NCBI GenBank assembly: GCA_016801885.1
Contig: CM028897.1
Location: 15,624,501 to 15,688,500 of the forward strand
Origin: Toxotes chatareus
Taxonomy: Eukaryota; Chordata; Actinopteri; Toxotidae
Reading direction: 5' to 3'
Length of the DNA: 64,000 nucleotides
The translations under genes and the position numbers were made by a program. Shown here piece after piece: positions 34,259 to 48,400 of this stretch; within the stretch, counting starts at the first letter, position 1, and each line of letters opens with the position of its first letter. The notes beneath the pieces were generated by a model. That model ran no database searches. It was not told the origin of the DNA and saw only the letters and a list, made by a program, of their open reading frames with translations.

Positions 34259-37200
34259 GTAAGTACAAGACCGCTGTATTGCTTTACTGTGACTACCACA
34301 AAAAAGCGCAACTCTCATTCGATCAAATATGAACTTAAAATAAGCCTGCACAAAAATGCGCACAGTTTGTGGCGGCGTGTGCGGTCATTATTTTTATGTC
34401 GCTACGGTGTTATGTGTGGGGAATGAACCCAGATCCAGGTTTCACAAGGAGGAGTGGCTGTTATAAAGCTGTGACAAGTTTCAGATGTGAAAGTATGGCA
34501 TCGTGTTAAGGATTCTCAGCCTTAGCGGTGAGCAGCACATCAGCGGAAAATTACTTGGCAGTTCCCAGTACACACACACCGTCGGGTTGTAAGGCACAAC
34601 AGGGTTGACTATTGAGCGTTGTGGTGTGGGTGTTGTTGCAGCAGTGTGCAGGTCAGGGTGCAGTGGGTTTGGATTGCATGTGGACCATTACGCCGTCATT
34701 GCTGTTGGAGCAGATGCAGGTTGTGTTTATGCGTGTATGTGGGGGTGGTAAAGTTGTGACCTTAGAGGGATGACAGACCGCTTCTTACCCTGTTGGGGGA
34801 AATTGCTGAAGTGTTTGTATGAGTGAGGGATGGCTGTGGTTCAGTCTCCAGTATCTGGAGTAAAAGCCACTCTCCTGGAACATTTGACAAATGGCTGATG
34901 CTGCTCTTTCCTGCATTTGTACCAATTCTGCTGCATCCCCACTGCTTCCTCAAGCAGATCAGGGAATCTGTGTGAGGGACAGAGAGACTCTGATTGTGTG
35001 TGTGTGTGTGTGTTTAAATGAGCATGTTATGTGAAAACTGCATGGTTTTGAAATGTTTGGGCCATTAAAGAAAAAGGTGTGGTGTGAACCAGGCTCCTTG
35101 AAGCGAACCCCATGTTTTTGTTTACATCACTCTCTACCTGCCTTCTGCGTATGTGTGTACAGGCACTATTACCAACTGTAGCCAGTAGATCATCTACAGT
35201 ATATGTTATTCCCTGCTGATCTAGTGATTTTCCCTTTTACTTTCACTGCCCGCACAGTGATCTCGATTCCTGCTATTAGTAATGGAAGCCTTGAAATAAC
35301 ATAGTTAAAAAAAAGATAACACTGAATGTTTGCATACAGTTTTGTGGTCAGAGGGAAAGTCAGAGCGCTCTTGTCAAGGTTGAAACTGTATGTTGTGTTT
35401 GACTGTGCCTTTTGGAAAATGGAAAGTGTGACAAACACTGTCATCGAGTTACTTACATCCCCCCGAAGTCATGTAGCTGCAGACAGAGATACAATTACAG
35501 TTTCTCTGGTTTCTTTTCAGAGGTAAACCCCGGTGATAATAATATTCCATTTTACCTGTGTTCCCCCGTCCTTATCGCTGAGCATGGGTTCAATGCAGTA
35601 CTTGTAATTTGGAGCGCAAGGTACTAGAGGTCTAGTAAAGTGAGGCAGTGCTGGCAGGGCAGGGCTCCGATGAAGCGTTAATTTGACACACCGGCGGAGC
35701 CTACACACTCAACTCACACATGCACATGAAAAGCTGTCAGAGATGAAATCAACTCACAGCAGGGAGTGTTAGGATGATTGATGGGTGTATCGCAGCAAAG
35801 CGAGGTGCCGGGGTGCAGTTTATTGCAGCTAGTCGAGCCGATTTTGTGCCTTCAGAATAACGTGGAAATGCTTTCAGGTGAAGCGATCAGACGTGTGGAT
35901 TTACTGTAAGCCGTGCAAACACCATTTGTTGGTTAAAAACGTGTCTTTGCAGCAGCAGTGTATTTCAGCTTGGATGATGTTCCTCCTTTCCCCTCCTGTG
36001 GCTCTGAAACGAGCTGAAAACTGCTTTCTGTGTGTGTGCAGACGTGCTTGTGTGGAACAAGTTGATGTGTTGCCAGGGGGGGTTTGTGAAGTGGAATTGA
36101 CCCAACCACTGTTCCAGCCCAGATTGGCAGTTTAAACACTCCTTTAAAACGGGATACATTTTATTCAGCCCACACACTGACCTTCTCACTCTATGACTCT
36201 CATCTCCCCTACGCACACTCACAGCCTCCGCCCACTAAAACACACCACTGTACGACACAGGTCATTTAGCTTTATGGCGCTTCTCGATATCAAATCCCCA
36301 CACATTACATTAACCAAACCCGATTGAGATCTCAGTCCCGTGCTTGTAATAACACTATACAGCCCTGTTACACGATAATTACCCAGTAATTGCAAATGTT
36401 GAAAATGTTCCCATTTAATTGCAATAAGCAGCATGAATCCAGCCCTCAAGGAGCCAGTGTGCAGTCGGAGGAGCCGAGGCCGCCCCGCTCCTGTTTTTGT
36501 TTACACGTGTTTCATGGAATTCAAGACATTTTTTTTTGTGTTTGGCTGAGCTCTTGATAGCAGGGTTGACTGTTTATAGCTGCCAACACACTCCCTTTTC
36601 CCAGGAGTCTCCCTTATTTTCTTTTTTAGTACAGTTTTAATAGGATTTCCACCTGACTTAATGGAGTAAAGTGTGTCTCTTATTTCCACACCTGCAGGTT
36701 GCCAGGTGTGTGTGTGTGTGTGAGAGAGAGACATTAACATTCGCTTTAAATGCATTGTGAAGCAGCAAATAGTTTTACATTTGTGCTGCTTGTACACTCT
36801 GCAGCAAAAAAAGGGGACCTCTGTAAAGACATCATTTCCCATCAGCAATATCTGCTTTCTGCTGTGCACTACCTATTCCTCTATATTCACACAGGTTATA
36901 TCTAAACAGGATAAGGTCTTAGTCACTGTTTATAGATGTAAAATGGCTGTAAATGGTCCTCTGTCTATTGGAGGTCTGTTGCTGCCTCCATCACCAGATT
37001 GAGGCCATCTGTCCTCTTCCTCCTCTTCCCTCCCTCTCGCATCCAAGAGCAGCAGAGGTAGGACCTGCTGAAATGTGACTGCACCAAGGAGACAAGGCCA
37101 CAGATGCTTTTTATTTCCAAAACTGCACTATTGCTGTTAAAAGTTGATGTGTATGCACATTATTTTTATTTTGTATCAAGAATTAAGGATAAGCAAAGAC

Positions 37201-38396
37201 GTTTTTTCATCTGAGTGACAGTTTTGCTGTTTTTTTTGTGCACCACGTTTTTCAGATATCACTTCACAGTGTGTAACATCTTTTTCCTTGTATTTTGGCC
37301 AATTAACTACTTGGTTCTTATCTCTGTAAACAAAGTAATGTTGCTGCAGCTGTGGGAAATGTAAAGTTCATAATTTCCTGTGCACCGACAGTTTTTTTCC
37401 CCCTTGGTGTTGAGAGCAGAAATTGTTGTAGCAGCGTGCGTAGACTGTGTGCAGGTTGAACCAGTGTTGTGTTAGATCCATTAGGCATTGTTGTAGGCGA
37501 TTACTTTAACTGTATGGAATGACCTTAGAAGTCCAGGAGTACAGTTGGGAACAAATGCATGCTTAATGAGGCAAAAATGACATACAGGGCGGTGTCCCCT
37601 CAACTGTGAGACTAAAGGGATAACACGCCTGAACCAGCAACTTTTCTGCTCTTTTGTCTCACACACACACACACACACACACATACAAGCACACACATTT
37701 TCAGTTTTTAGAGCAGCAGAAGATGGAAGTCAGACATGGAGGCAAATGTAGGTGTTGTGATTGCAGAGGAGAGAAGTCTTAGATGGAGAAGGAGAAATAA
37801 ATGGGCACAGTCCCTAAGGTGGACGGTATTGTTTTGTTTTCGAAGGATAAGAACCTTGGTTGTTGTTTTTGTGTGTGTGTGTGTGTATCCCTGTACATGA
37901 GAGGATTGAGGTCTTGTGTATGGGAATAGGAGCATGTGATTGTGCTTAGTGCAGTTAGAGCTGGGGTTTCCCCCTGGGACTCTCTGCAGAGAGAAAGGAA
38001 GAGACCAATCCTGACCACAGCACATTCATACACGTTAGATAAATGCGGTAGCCCTTCAAATGTTCTCTCTTTCAGCCTCTCACACACACTCACAGGAGTG
38101 TTAAGTATAATTCATACAGCCTAAGGGGCAAGCCAGGGTTGTCTTTCCCGATACCAATTTGTCTTCCATGCTACTTGGTTAGTGTGTCTGTTTATGTTAA
38201 AATTAATGTGGTGAGTGTGTGTTTATATGTGTTCAAGACACAGACTGTGTGTGTGTGTGTGTGAGTGTGAGAGAGAAGATGTGGCTCGGACACGTCCCCT
38301 CTCAGATTAATTGAATCTTTCAGGAGAGAAAACAGGCTCCTTAAGAGAAAGCACAAGGCACCGGTGCCCTGCTACAATAAACCTGTCAGAGGCAGA

Positions 38397-38431
<35 letters not shown>

Positions 38432-38456
38432 CTGTCAGAACTAAGAGTGACAAACC

Positions 38457-38487
<31 letters not shown>

Positions 38488-41400
38488 GATTGTATGTGTG
38501 TGTGAGTGAGAGAGAACATGAGCGTGCCGTGGCATGTCAAAATACCCAAAGCATTAGCTAAGTCTTTCACTCTGCCAGAGCCCTCCCTTCAACTCAAACA
38601 ACACCCTCCAACACACAAAGGTCACACTCTGCGTTGTGTCTTTCTGTTTGGCTGCATGTTGAGTCTCTCTACGTGTCCCGTTAGATAAGGTTCACAATTT
38701 TCCTGTCAGGACACTTAGGAAAAATTTAAAATGCGCAGTGATGTGAAAGAGACACACAGAGAGACAGCAGGTTTGACGTGTGAGAAAAGTCACTTTTGAC
38801 TATTTTTTAATTAAGTGCTTTAGCTTCAGCTGAGCCACCAAGACGACCTGCACCTTTGACAATTAGCTGACACCTGCCAATTAGTTTTAAATCATCCTGA
38901 GATTAACTAAATTGAATAATTTGCATACTTAATTTATCCTTGCTGTGGTTTTTACTCTTTGCACCAACAGCCCAAGGACAGTCTCACTTAATGCATTAGT
39001 TAATCTGTATTTGCACACTTGTCTTCATTGTGAGAAGGTGATAACATTCATCACATATTTCTTAGATCAAATCATTTCCTGTCAGTCAGCACCAGTGGTT
39101 TGGTTACCACTTTTAGTATATGATAAATGTGAAACCTTATGTGTGCCAACCATGTGCTGCAGGTGTAAAGGTAGTTTCTTTATGTTTTGGTATATGTGTG
39201 TGTGTGTGTGCGTGTTTCATTATATCTGTGTGACCGTGCAACTGTGCATACCACTCTGTCTGTGTGTGCCACTGCATGATTGCGTGTGTGCCTGTTGCGA
39301 GAGTGTTCACATTTGCTGGTATCGTGGTGTGTGTCAAAAAAAAAAAAACAACTGCTGTCTTCACAAGAGATTTCTGAGTACACTAGCATGGCACAGCAAG
39401 GCTCATACACACAAGAGGTGTGTCTGTCAGGGCAATTTTTGCAGAAAAGTTTCAAAGATCTGCGGGTAATAAAGCGCTGACTTGGTGTCTTTTCTATGGT
39501 TTGGTTGAGGTGAATTAGTCAACCTTTGTGTGACTGTTCATGTTTTAGCTTGGTTTTAATTGAGATTGCTGAATTCCATTAAGTTTAACACAATGGATAA
39601 TATAGCAAACTTTAAAAATACAACACATTATTAAGGCTTAATTTCTGACCTTTTTGTCTTCTGATGTCTTCATCAGCCGTTAACAACTCCACCAAAGAGT
39701 GGTCATTTTTTTCCCTCTGAACGTCTCACGTGTTCAAATGATCCAGTATCTCAGAGAAAAAGTCCCAAAACTAAAAACAGATTTGTTTTTCGTCTTTCCC
39801 ATTAATGATCTCACAGCCCCTCAGAATTATCAGATGTCCCTGTTTATGAAACTGTATATAAAGTAGTTTAAGATAGCTCCACCTCCATCAGCTACAACAG
39901 TGACATTGTTACAAACTGATGCATCAGTATTAATCATCTAAAGACATCATATATAATAATATATCAGTCAGAGGGACCAAACTACTTCTTTTATTTTGGT
40001 ACTTACACTACAGTTTGCTGCTAATACTTTTATTTAAGCAAGATTTATTTTTATATTGTTTAAATGGTACTTAAGTAAATCATCTGTATACTTCACTGCA
40101 GGCAAGCGAACTTGAGAAACAGCCTGTGTTCAGCTTTAGCTTCACGTACACACAAACAGAATAGTTTCCTCTAAAGAACTCAAAACACAGGAAAACCAGA
40201 CTTGTGCATTTTGAAATCATTAACACATTTTGAACCACATGCTCACAGCCCAAACAAACACACTCACACACAAAAACAGATTCAGTTTCTGTTGCCAGAC
40301 GTCTCTTCACCTCTGTGTTTAAGTGACGACCCCTTCTCCTGCTTTACAGTCAGGATTAATGGTCACCAATGTCAGTGTGCCAGTTAGCTGTGGCAGAGAC
40401 GGATAGCACTGCAGAGTTTTACTGTTTGAATGTTTTTCTTGCTGGGAATAAAAACCAGAGATCAATAGAGATTCCCCCCCAGCTAACCCTGCTCTGAGTA
40501 CCACTGATGGGTAACAGATGGGTTCACAGAGAGAGTGTATGTGTATGTGTGGCAGACATTTATACCAGAGGGTTTTTTTTCTTTTTTTTTTTTTTGCTTT
40601 TCTTCGCGTTCCAGTATTGTTGTTTTTGGATTCTGGTGTGTTGCAGTCCGTCTTAGATTGATTTACGATGAAGACTCTTGTTCTTGAGCTTGATTTCACT
40701 GATTTTCATTGTGTGGGTGGGTGTGTGTGAGATTTGCTGCGGCGTCTCCATCGGAATTGATCTCCAACAGGCCTCCTATTCTCTGATATCGAGATACATT
40801 TCTTATGAGGATCTGAAAATGGAGGCTCAGAACGTGTTGGGAGTCAGAGAGCGTGTTTCTTGGCAACTCGCTTATCCCAATATGGCAAACTAACTGTCTT
40901 GTGAAGTGGGAGCCAAATGGTGTGTGTGTGTCCAAGGGTGGGAAAGCGGGATATAGTTGTGAAGAAAAAGAGAGGAAGGAAGGAAAGGGCAGAGAGAAAG
41001 AAGAGAGAGAGGTAATGAAAGAGTAATTTCAAAACATTTAAAGAAACATTTCCCTCTCAGCTACCATTTGGATGTTGTTTCTGGAACGAAGAGCACAAAT
41101 GTTTTCCCTCGTTCTACCCCTCCCTCTTTTTCCTCCCTCAAACTATCCAGGAAGGGAAAAGGGACTTTGGGATTGTATTTTTTTTTCCTGATCAATGGCA
41201 CGAAGCGTAACTGGACTGAATGTAGTTTTGTGTGTGTGTGTGTGTGTCTGTGTGCGCATGTGTGTGTACTCCCGACATATGGATAAAGGGCCTGTAGGCG
41301 GCTGTGATGCTGAGATTGATCCATACTCTAGTGGGGAATCTGTTCCTCTTAATGTGTGTGTATGTGTTAGAGAGACCCTGGTGTTTGGCCTGAAGGAATG

Positions 41401-42770
41401 GAAACTGCTGACATCCTACCAGGACCGCAACATTCTTGACAGGTGGTGGTTGTGAGTGTATCCTGTGTGTGTGTGTGTGTGTGTCAAAGGGGAATGTCTA
41501 CGTTTTGTTCCTCACGCACACCAGGTAACAATTAGAAAATGGATTATAGGCGAGAATAATTTGTTAGAACAACATTGTTGGAACGTAGCCTACCACACAT
41601 CGACACACTGGAGTGAAGAGTGGAAAGGTGGTGGTTCAAATGTTTTTCCTTTTTTGTGGTAAATCATATAATTTGCATTATTAAATTACAAAAAGTCATG
41701 AGTTACTGGAAGTGAAAGAGTATTTAATTAAAGTGTTTTGATGGTTTATTGTGAGTATTTTTCAGAAATAGATATTCAATGTATTTACATTCTGTAATTA
41801 TCTCTATATAGTCATTAATTATTAATGGGTCAGTCATTTATACACTTTAATTAATTAAATTTACCTTCATACACACAAGAGATTCTTAGGAAACAATGCA
41901 GCATGTACTTCAGCATGACTGTAATTTTATTTCATTTATATCAGACTCACTGTTTACTGTCCACTCTCTTTCAGTGGCATCAGAGCTGTATTAAGTTACT
42001 GCTAAATGCTGACCAAATATTTCCTACTGTGGCTGCTTCACATTAAAAGCATTCGACTTGTGAAACACAGGAAGTGTTTTATTGAGAGGCAGTCACAGGA
42101 AACTCAGTGCATTCATCGCCAGGGTTAGGGCTGACAGCGTCCATTCATCAAAAATGCATCCACAAGACATTGTTGGCATTTTTTGACAGAGGCTCAGTTT
42201 AAATTTTTTTAAGGGAGGAACAGAACAAGAAGGTGCAGCCACAGTGAGTGAAAAGATGAAATGTGAATTGTGCGTAGCTCAGGAATCGGGTTGCGGTTGC
42301 TCATGGCGTGATGGAAAAATCCAAATAACGGACTTATTTCTTCTTTTAAAACAATCTGAGTTGTTTGGCTGCACTGTAAACATGTACCCCAGTTGCTCTT
42401 CTGTTGTGTTTCTGACAAACTGCCCAAGGAGTGTCTGGTTATAAGCACCTGCAAGCACAATACATAAAGGATACTTTATCCTTCAGTTTTTCATACATAC
42501 AATTTGGGGTTTTCTTTGAACAGGGAGCATTTGAGGCATTGTTATGAACAGGACATAGTAGATGAGAGACAGGTGGATTATAATCACTTCTGTGTATGAA
42601 TAAGTCAATTCTATAATGAATAATACATTGTAATATAAGACTACAGAGATAGTAAGTTGTGTCCCTGGAAGAGAAACCTTGTCACTGTGCTACTCTTCAG
42701 TGCTTTGCACAGGACAAGGGGGTGTGTTTTCCAACAGAGTTAACCTACTGAGACTAACTGAAGATTAATC

Positions 42771-42816
<46 letters not shown>

Positions 42817-44625
42817 ATTTGGGATTTTTTTTTCTTGTGTGAATTTGTAAATTCTTGTTTGCGAGTGTGTATTTGCGGGTGTGTTTTTGCACACGTCTGT
42901 GTCTTAAATGTGTATTTTTCTCACACGTGTGTGTGTGTGTAGGGCCCCTGCAGTGTCTCTGACTCAAAGGGCATTCACTGCAAACCCACGCCGAACTGTT
43001 TGCACATGTCAGTGATCATAACGTGATGCAGTGCAGCCACTTAAGCTACGCACACAGAGGCCCTCAGTAAACACATGTGCAGCACAAACACACACACACA
43101 TGCCAACATGGAGGGGACTTGAATAAATCTGTGTCTAACAGGAACTTGGTGTGGAAGAATCCACCTACACAGTATTTTTCAAAGCAAGTAGAATGAAGGC
43201 ACACTGCATTACTCCTGTATATGTGTATGCTTCTTGTTTGTGATTAATTGGAAAGCTGCATTTGCTATTGATTTGAAGTGTGTGTGTGTGTGTGTGTGTG
43301 TATACAGGCGCTGACGGATTGCGGTTTTAATGTACTGATTTAGATGCAGGGGAAACTCAGCAAGCACAGCATGTCTCTCAGATTCCCACAGGACTAATAC
43401 AGAAACACACTCACACACACTCAGTCCCTTCCCCCTCGCCCTTATACACACAGCACCCTTTCCCCTACACACATGGTTAGTCTTATCAGGGTAATGGCTG
43501 TGCGGTGCGTTCGGTAATGGGCTGGGTGGGGGAAACCTCAGTTAAACATGAAACCTTTTCCAGCTCTTAGAAGGTTGTGATTGGAAGAGGCAGTAATGGT
43601 TCAGGGGTTCAGAGTTTACTAATGGTCAGTGGTGCACACATGCAGGGGATGGAGTCTAATAAAAACAGTCAATAGCGATATCATGTCAAGATATGAAATG
43701 TTTTATGGGGATTCACTCCAATGTTAAAGTGATTGAGCTGGGTTTAATGGTGAGGTGTGTGTGACGTCAACACACCCTTTGTATACACACTTCACTGTGT
43801 GCAGAATTGATTATTTGTTCAAATTAAATAGTTTTGGTTGGATAAATAGTTGCTGTAGAAGCAGTGTCTTTTTTTTTCATCATAGTACAGTTGTTGTCAA
43901 CCAGCCCTCATATGATGAAATGATAATGTGTGAATGTAAATATCCTTGGGTTTTGGACTTGCATCCCTAGTACAATGTGCTGAGGTCACTAATGAGGATA
44001 TATTCAGCCTAGTTCATGATCAATAGTGAAATCAGACCCTGAGTATTGGCACGTGATTTCGATTTATGAAGTCCACTAGATAAAGAATGTGCAGAGTAGT
44101 GCACTTCAATATATAATAAACCATCCAACTGTTGTAAATTGTTGGTGTCAAAAACATGTTGGGAATATTTGACTTGTCTTCTGGAGGATTTAAAATCAAA
44201 TAGATTTGTGTCTTGAGTGAGTTAAACACGCCAGTGGTTTATAGGTGAGAATAACTAACTAATCTAACAGTTAGTTAGATTAGGAACTTGTTGAATCCTG
44301 AAGAGGAAACTGAAATTGAGGCCTGATGATCTGTATTTGCTAAGAGAGAGAGTGTGCTAGTGCGATCCAGCAAGGTGGATGCCCCAATCAAATCACTGCT
44401 TCCTACCAGAGAAAGTACCCTCAAGATTGCACCACATGGTTCCACTCCTGTTGTGACGGTTGTGGTTTTAGTCAGTGGTTACATTAACTGTCTTTTTCTT
44501 GGGAGTGCAGTCTGTCTGTGGTCTGTCTTGTCGAAACGGAGTGCATGGTGGTTCAGTAATAATGTGATTACAACACACTACTTCGGCATAGAAACATCAG
44601 CAGGTATTGATTGTGCACCACTCAC

Positions 44626-44667
<42 letters not shown>

Positions 44668-45377
44668 GAAAGTGACAGAATGCACAGTGTAAATCGATTG
44701 TCTTTCTTGTTTGTTAGTTTGGTTCTTGTGGTACGAGGGTGACCGACAGTCTTTGTTCTTCTTCCTAGGTGATGCCTTCCCTTCAGGCTCCGGTCCCTTT
44801 CTGTCAGGTTACCCAGGCCCCTCCACCCTGACCTCTGACCCTGCGTACAGATCGGCCAATCCCAGCAGTTTGCAGATGGCTCAGCTCTGGGCATCACACG
44901 CTCACGAAGGTAAATCATCATTCGCCTCTGCAAACATTTATGTTTCTCTCTCTCTCTTTCTGCTTCTGTCCTCCTTTTCTGTCTTGGTACATAATTCAGA
45001 TGCTTGAAGACGCATGTGACATTGTATTTTCATTTCTCACAGTCCACTCCTGTCCAATGCCCAGGAGGCTTGTTCCTCTTCTGTTCCTCATTGCTTACAC
45101 CAGTGGGATCCTGTTCCATTTCTGTCTCTCTGCTGGTAGCTCTGCTCCTGGCTCTGTCCTAAATGCGTCTTGCTTCCTATGTCCGCAGCCAGTGCTTTAC
45201 TTTCGCCTGTCATTCGTTACTGTAATCTATCTTCCTCTCTCTTGTTCTTTTTTAGAGCTTCCTGTCCAGCATGCACTTTGTCTCTGTCCGTCTCTCTGTA
45301 GCTGCCCCACTTTTCTACAACATCTCTTTCCTGATCTAGCTCATGAACACAGTTTTAGAAACACAAAAGTGTATGGT

Positions 45378-45418
<41 letters not shown>

Positions 45419-48400
45419 TCCTTGGACCTCTCTGTCCTTTATGTCTTCTTAAGGCCTGTTCAGTAAGTGATTGAATCTCCGTTCCCTCCTCATTCCCTTG
45501 TGTCCTTTTGTGTATCCTTATCAAATCTCGCTGGAGTAGAAGGTCAGATAGGAGGAAACACATCTCGCTGTGCGTTTTGGCAGGGCAATGTGAGAAGGAC
45601 GAATGGATTCCAGTTAGGATTCATTTTAAAGCTGATTGCATCGTTTGTGTGACAGATTTTGTTCAGTGCTTTCCAAACACAGCAAATCAGATTGTGTGTG
45701 ATTAGGTTTTGTTTTGTTTTGTTTTTTGTTTTTTTGAGATTTTGGCTTGAGCTTGAACTTTCTTCAATTCAGGGACAGTTCAAGGGGGCGGCACTGACAT
45801 GCGATTGCAGCTATAGTAAATGCTCAGAGCCAAGAAATAGTCACAACCCCCACATAAAACAGTGATTTTTATTTCTTTTTGCTAAGGAAGGGTAATTGGA
45901 TGCTGTCCTACACTAGAAAGTAATCAAATATATATCTAACTAGTCCTTAAACTCTGTATTACAACCATACCTATGAATCCCCTGTGCATGTGAAGTCAGT
46001 TTGAATCCAACGGGTAAATGGCGGACTTGGTCACTAACAGTGAAAACTGACAGGTAACCACAGAATGTAAACACAGTGTTGACCATAAATCATATCTAAA
46101 ACAGGGTTTGGTTTCATCTGCTCTGAGTGTCAGCCCCTGCCACACACCCTGTTTGACTTTCTATTCAGCCAAAGAAGGAAGGGATAAAGAACGGACGATG
46201 GACTTTTGACGCCTGACTTACTTAAAGTTTAGCCTGAATTGAAGCATGAGTATCTAAAGCCAAAGAAGCTAAAACCTCCTGCTGGCTAAAGCAGCCATAG
46301 ACTCCACTTGCTCTGATGTGAATAGAATCCTTCACGGCCTAAGAGAGATTCTTAATACCTGGTGGCTGGCTTTAATAGCAGCTAAAGTTACTAAAAGCTG
46401 GAGACGTTTCCGGGCAGCAGCTACGAGGCAGACTTTGGATATGCCTGGGATGCACCGTAGCAGCACAGGAACCCCATATCAAAGCTGTTAGAGATCAAGG
46501 TTAGCTGTTAGCTGCGGTTAAAGGAAGCTTTGCAAGAAACCTATCCTGCATTCCTTTACTCTCGTCACATCATTCCTCTTATATTTCTGTCTCCCCTTTG
46601 CCTTCCTCTTACCGCGTACACCCCCACCACCCGCCTCCCCTGCCTTCTCCATTTCTGCCTCAGAGAGGAGACAGATTTATACTTCGGCTCTGCTCCCCAG
46701 CGCTTCGTGCTGAAACGGCAGCGGCGTCTTTGATACTTCTTGGAATGGTCAGAGTGTGGGAACAGGGAATGTCTCACTCTCTCTGGGTGGCAGTCTTTTT
46801 TTTTTTTTTGACTTGTGGCCTAACACAGTGACACCAGCCAGCGTTAGAGTTGCAGCCAGCTCGGTCCTCACACAGAAATGCAGAGTATTACACCAGAGCG
46901 TGAAGCTTTGTCTATATTAAGATCTGGTCTCTTGGAGCAACAGCTGGCTGACGGGCAGACTCTTGCCCAACACCAACCTCAGGCTGACCTCATGAACAAA
47001 ATGAACCATAGCAGGTGACATGGGGTCGACTGTAACTGTTTTCTTGACGAGTTATGTCACTGTTGAAGTATTAGTAAGTTTAAGTAAACGTGGTCAAATC
47101 TGGTTTATGTTTGTTCAAATCTGTCTCAGTTAGTCTATTAACATAGCATCAGAAAATTGGCTCTGTTCTAATAATCAACTGTGTCATATTCTTTTTTTTT
47201 TTTTTCTCCCCATGATAGTCAACAGAATGTCTTGGGTTTTGCACTGTTGCTCAGAAAAGGCCTTTTGAGATGTCAGAACAGATGCTATGATTGTCTGATA
47301 AGCACATAAAAATCATTGGTAGGGTAATAGATAATTACCATAATTATATAATATAATATAATGTTCAGATTGGGGTGATCAGTCTGCCCTCGTTGATATA
47401 AATGTGGTGGACAAATCACTAGAAACACCAGCACAGATTAGTTTTGTTGGTGGGTTGCTGTGCGGAGTGATGCAATGATCTGAAATCCAGTCTCAGTTTT
47501 TTGCTCTCTCACAGTTTTCATGGTAAAGTTGTAATGATTAGTCATCAGTTTCAGGTGAATTTAAGAAGGGCTGCATTTTAGGATTTTTTTCATGATCAAT
47601 TCATTATTGATTACTTTCTCGATTTGGTCCGTTAAATAAAATGTAAAAAAAATCGTATTGGAACAAAATGCTGACCACAGTCTCTCCAATCCAAGGTGAC
47701 GTACTCAGATGTCTTATTTTGTCCGACCAACATTAGTTTGCAATGATATAAAACAGTTGTTGATTTATTTTCTGCCCACTGACTAATTGATTAATTGACT
47801 AATCATTTTAGCTCTAAATCTAAGTAGTAATAATTTGTTTGTTTGGTGACAGCAGAAGATGCTGCGCTCTACATCCTTCACAGGTTGTCCTAATTCTCCA
47901 AATGGAAAGATTCAAGGAGGCCATGATATTTACATAACTGACGTATTACTCATGCATTTTGTTTAAGCTGCAGTATGTGATATGTTCTGTGTTTGTGTGT
48001 CTTCAGGCTACACTCCGCTGTCAGGCAGCCTGTATTCCAGCCCCTACCTGTCCCTGGGGCACCTCGATCCTCCCTCGCTCTCCCAGCACCCTCTGTACGA
48101 TTCACATAAAGGTCAGTCACTGTCACTAACAACATTCATGGAGACACATGGCTGAATTTAGAATACGTATCTTTTTGTATCCCGTGATACATCAGTAGCA
48201 GTAGGTTTTGTGTTAAGTCTTTTCATCTTAGTGAAAAGACCTTCAGTTAGTTGTGGAACTGGGCCAAACCGCAGGTCAGAAACGGGCAGTGTTCGGCTGA
48301 CAGGTTTGGCCCTTATTCTTTTCTTTTTTTTTATTCTCTTGCTATAATGTATAGTACCTTTTTTCTCCTCCTCCTTGGATATGGCTGTTTCAGGTCTGCT

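Larger units (their letters stand above)
34259..44768 (+). other. tnrc18: tnrc18 intron 2 (10.5 kb)
   Basis: The largest intron in the window. It holds many microsatellites (TG at 34997-35013, CA at 37661-37682, CA/TG pair at 38399-38482, TG at about 41461-41483, 42775-42814 and 43280-43301, CA at 44631-44664). No exon, RNA gene or transposon frame was recognised on either strand. Confidence 0.7.
44910..48006 (+). other. tnrc18: tnrc18 intron 3
   Basis: About 3.1 kb. It holds a TC microsatellite (45380-45413), T runs near 45715-45735, 46797-46810 and 47192-47206, and an AT-rich repeat-like stretch at 47566-47820. The long plus-strand frame at 44940-45452 is low-complexity pyrimidine sequence and is not taken as coding. 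Confidence 0.6.

Noticed and set aside
44940..45452. 170-codon frame in tnrc18 intron 3
   Set aside because: It is pyrimidine-rich, ends in a TC microsatellite, and is out of the exon 3 to exon 4 frame path.
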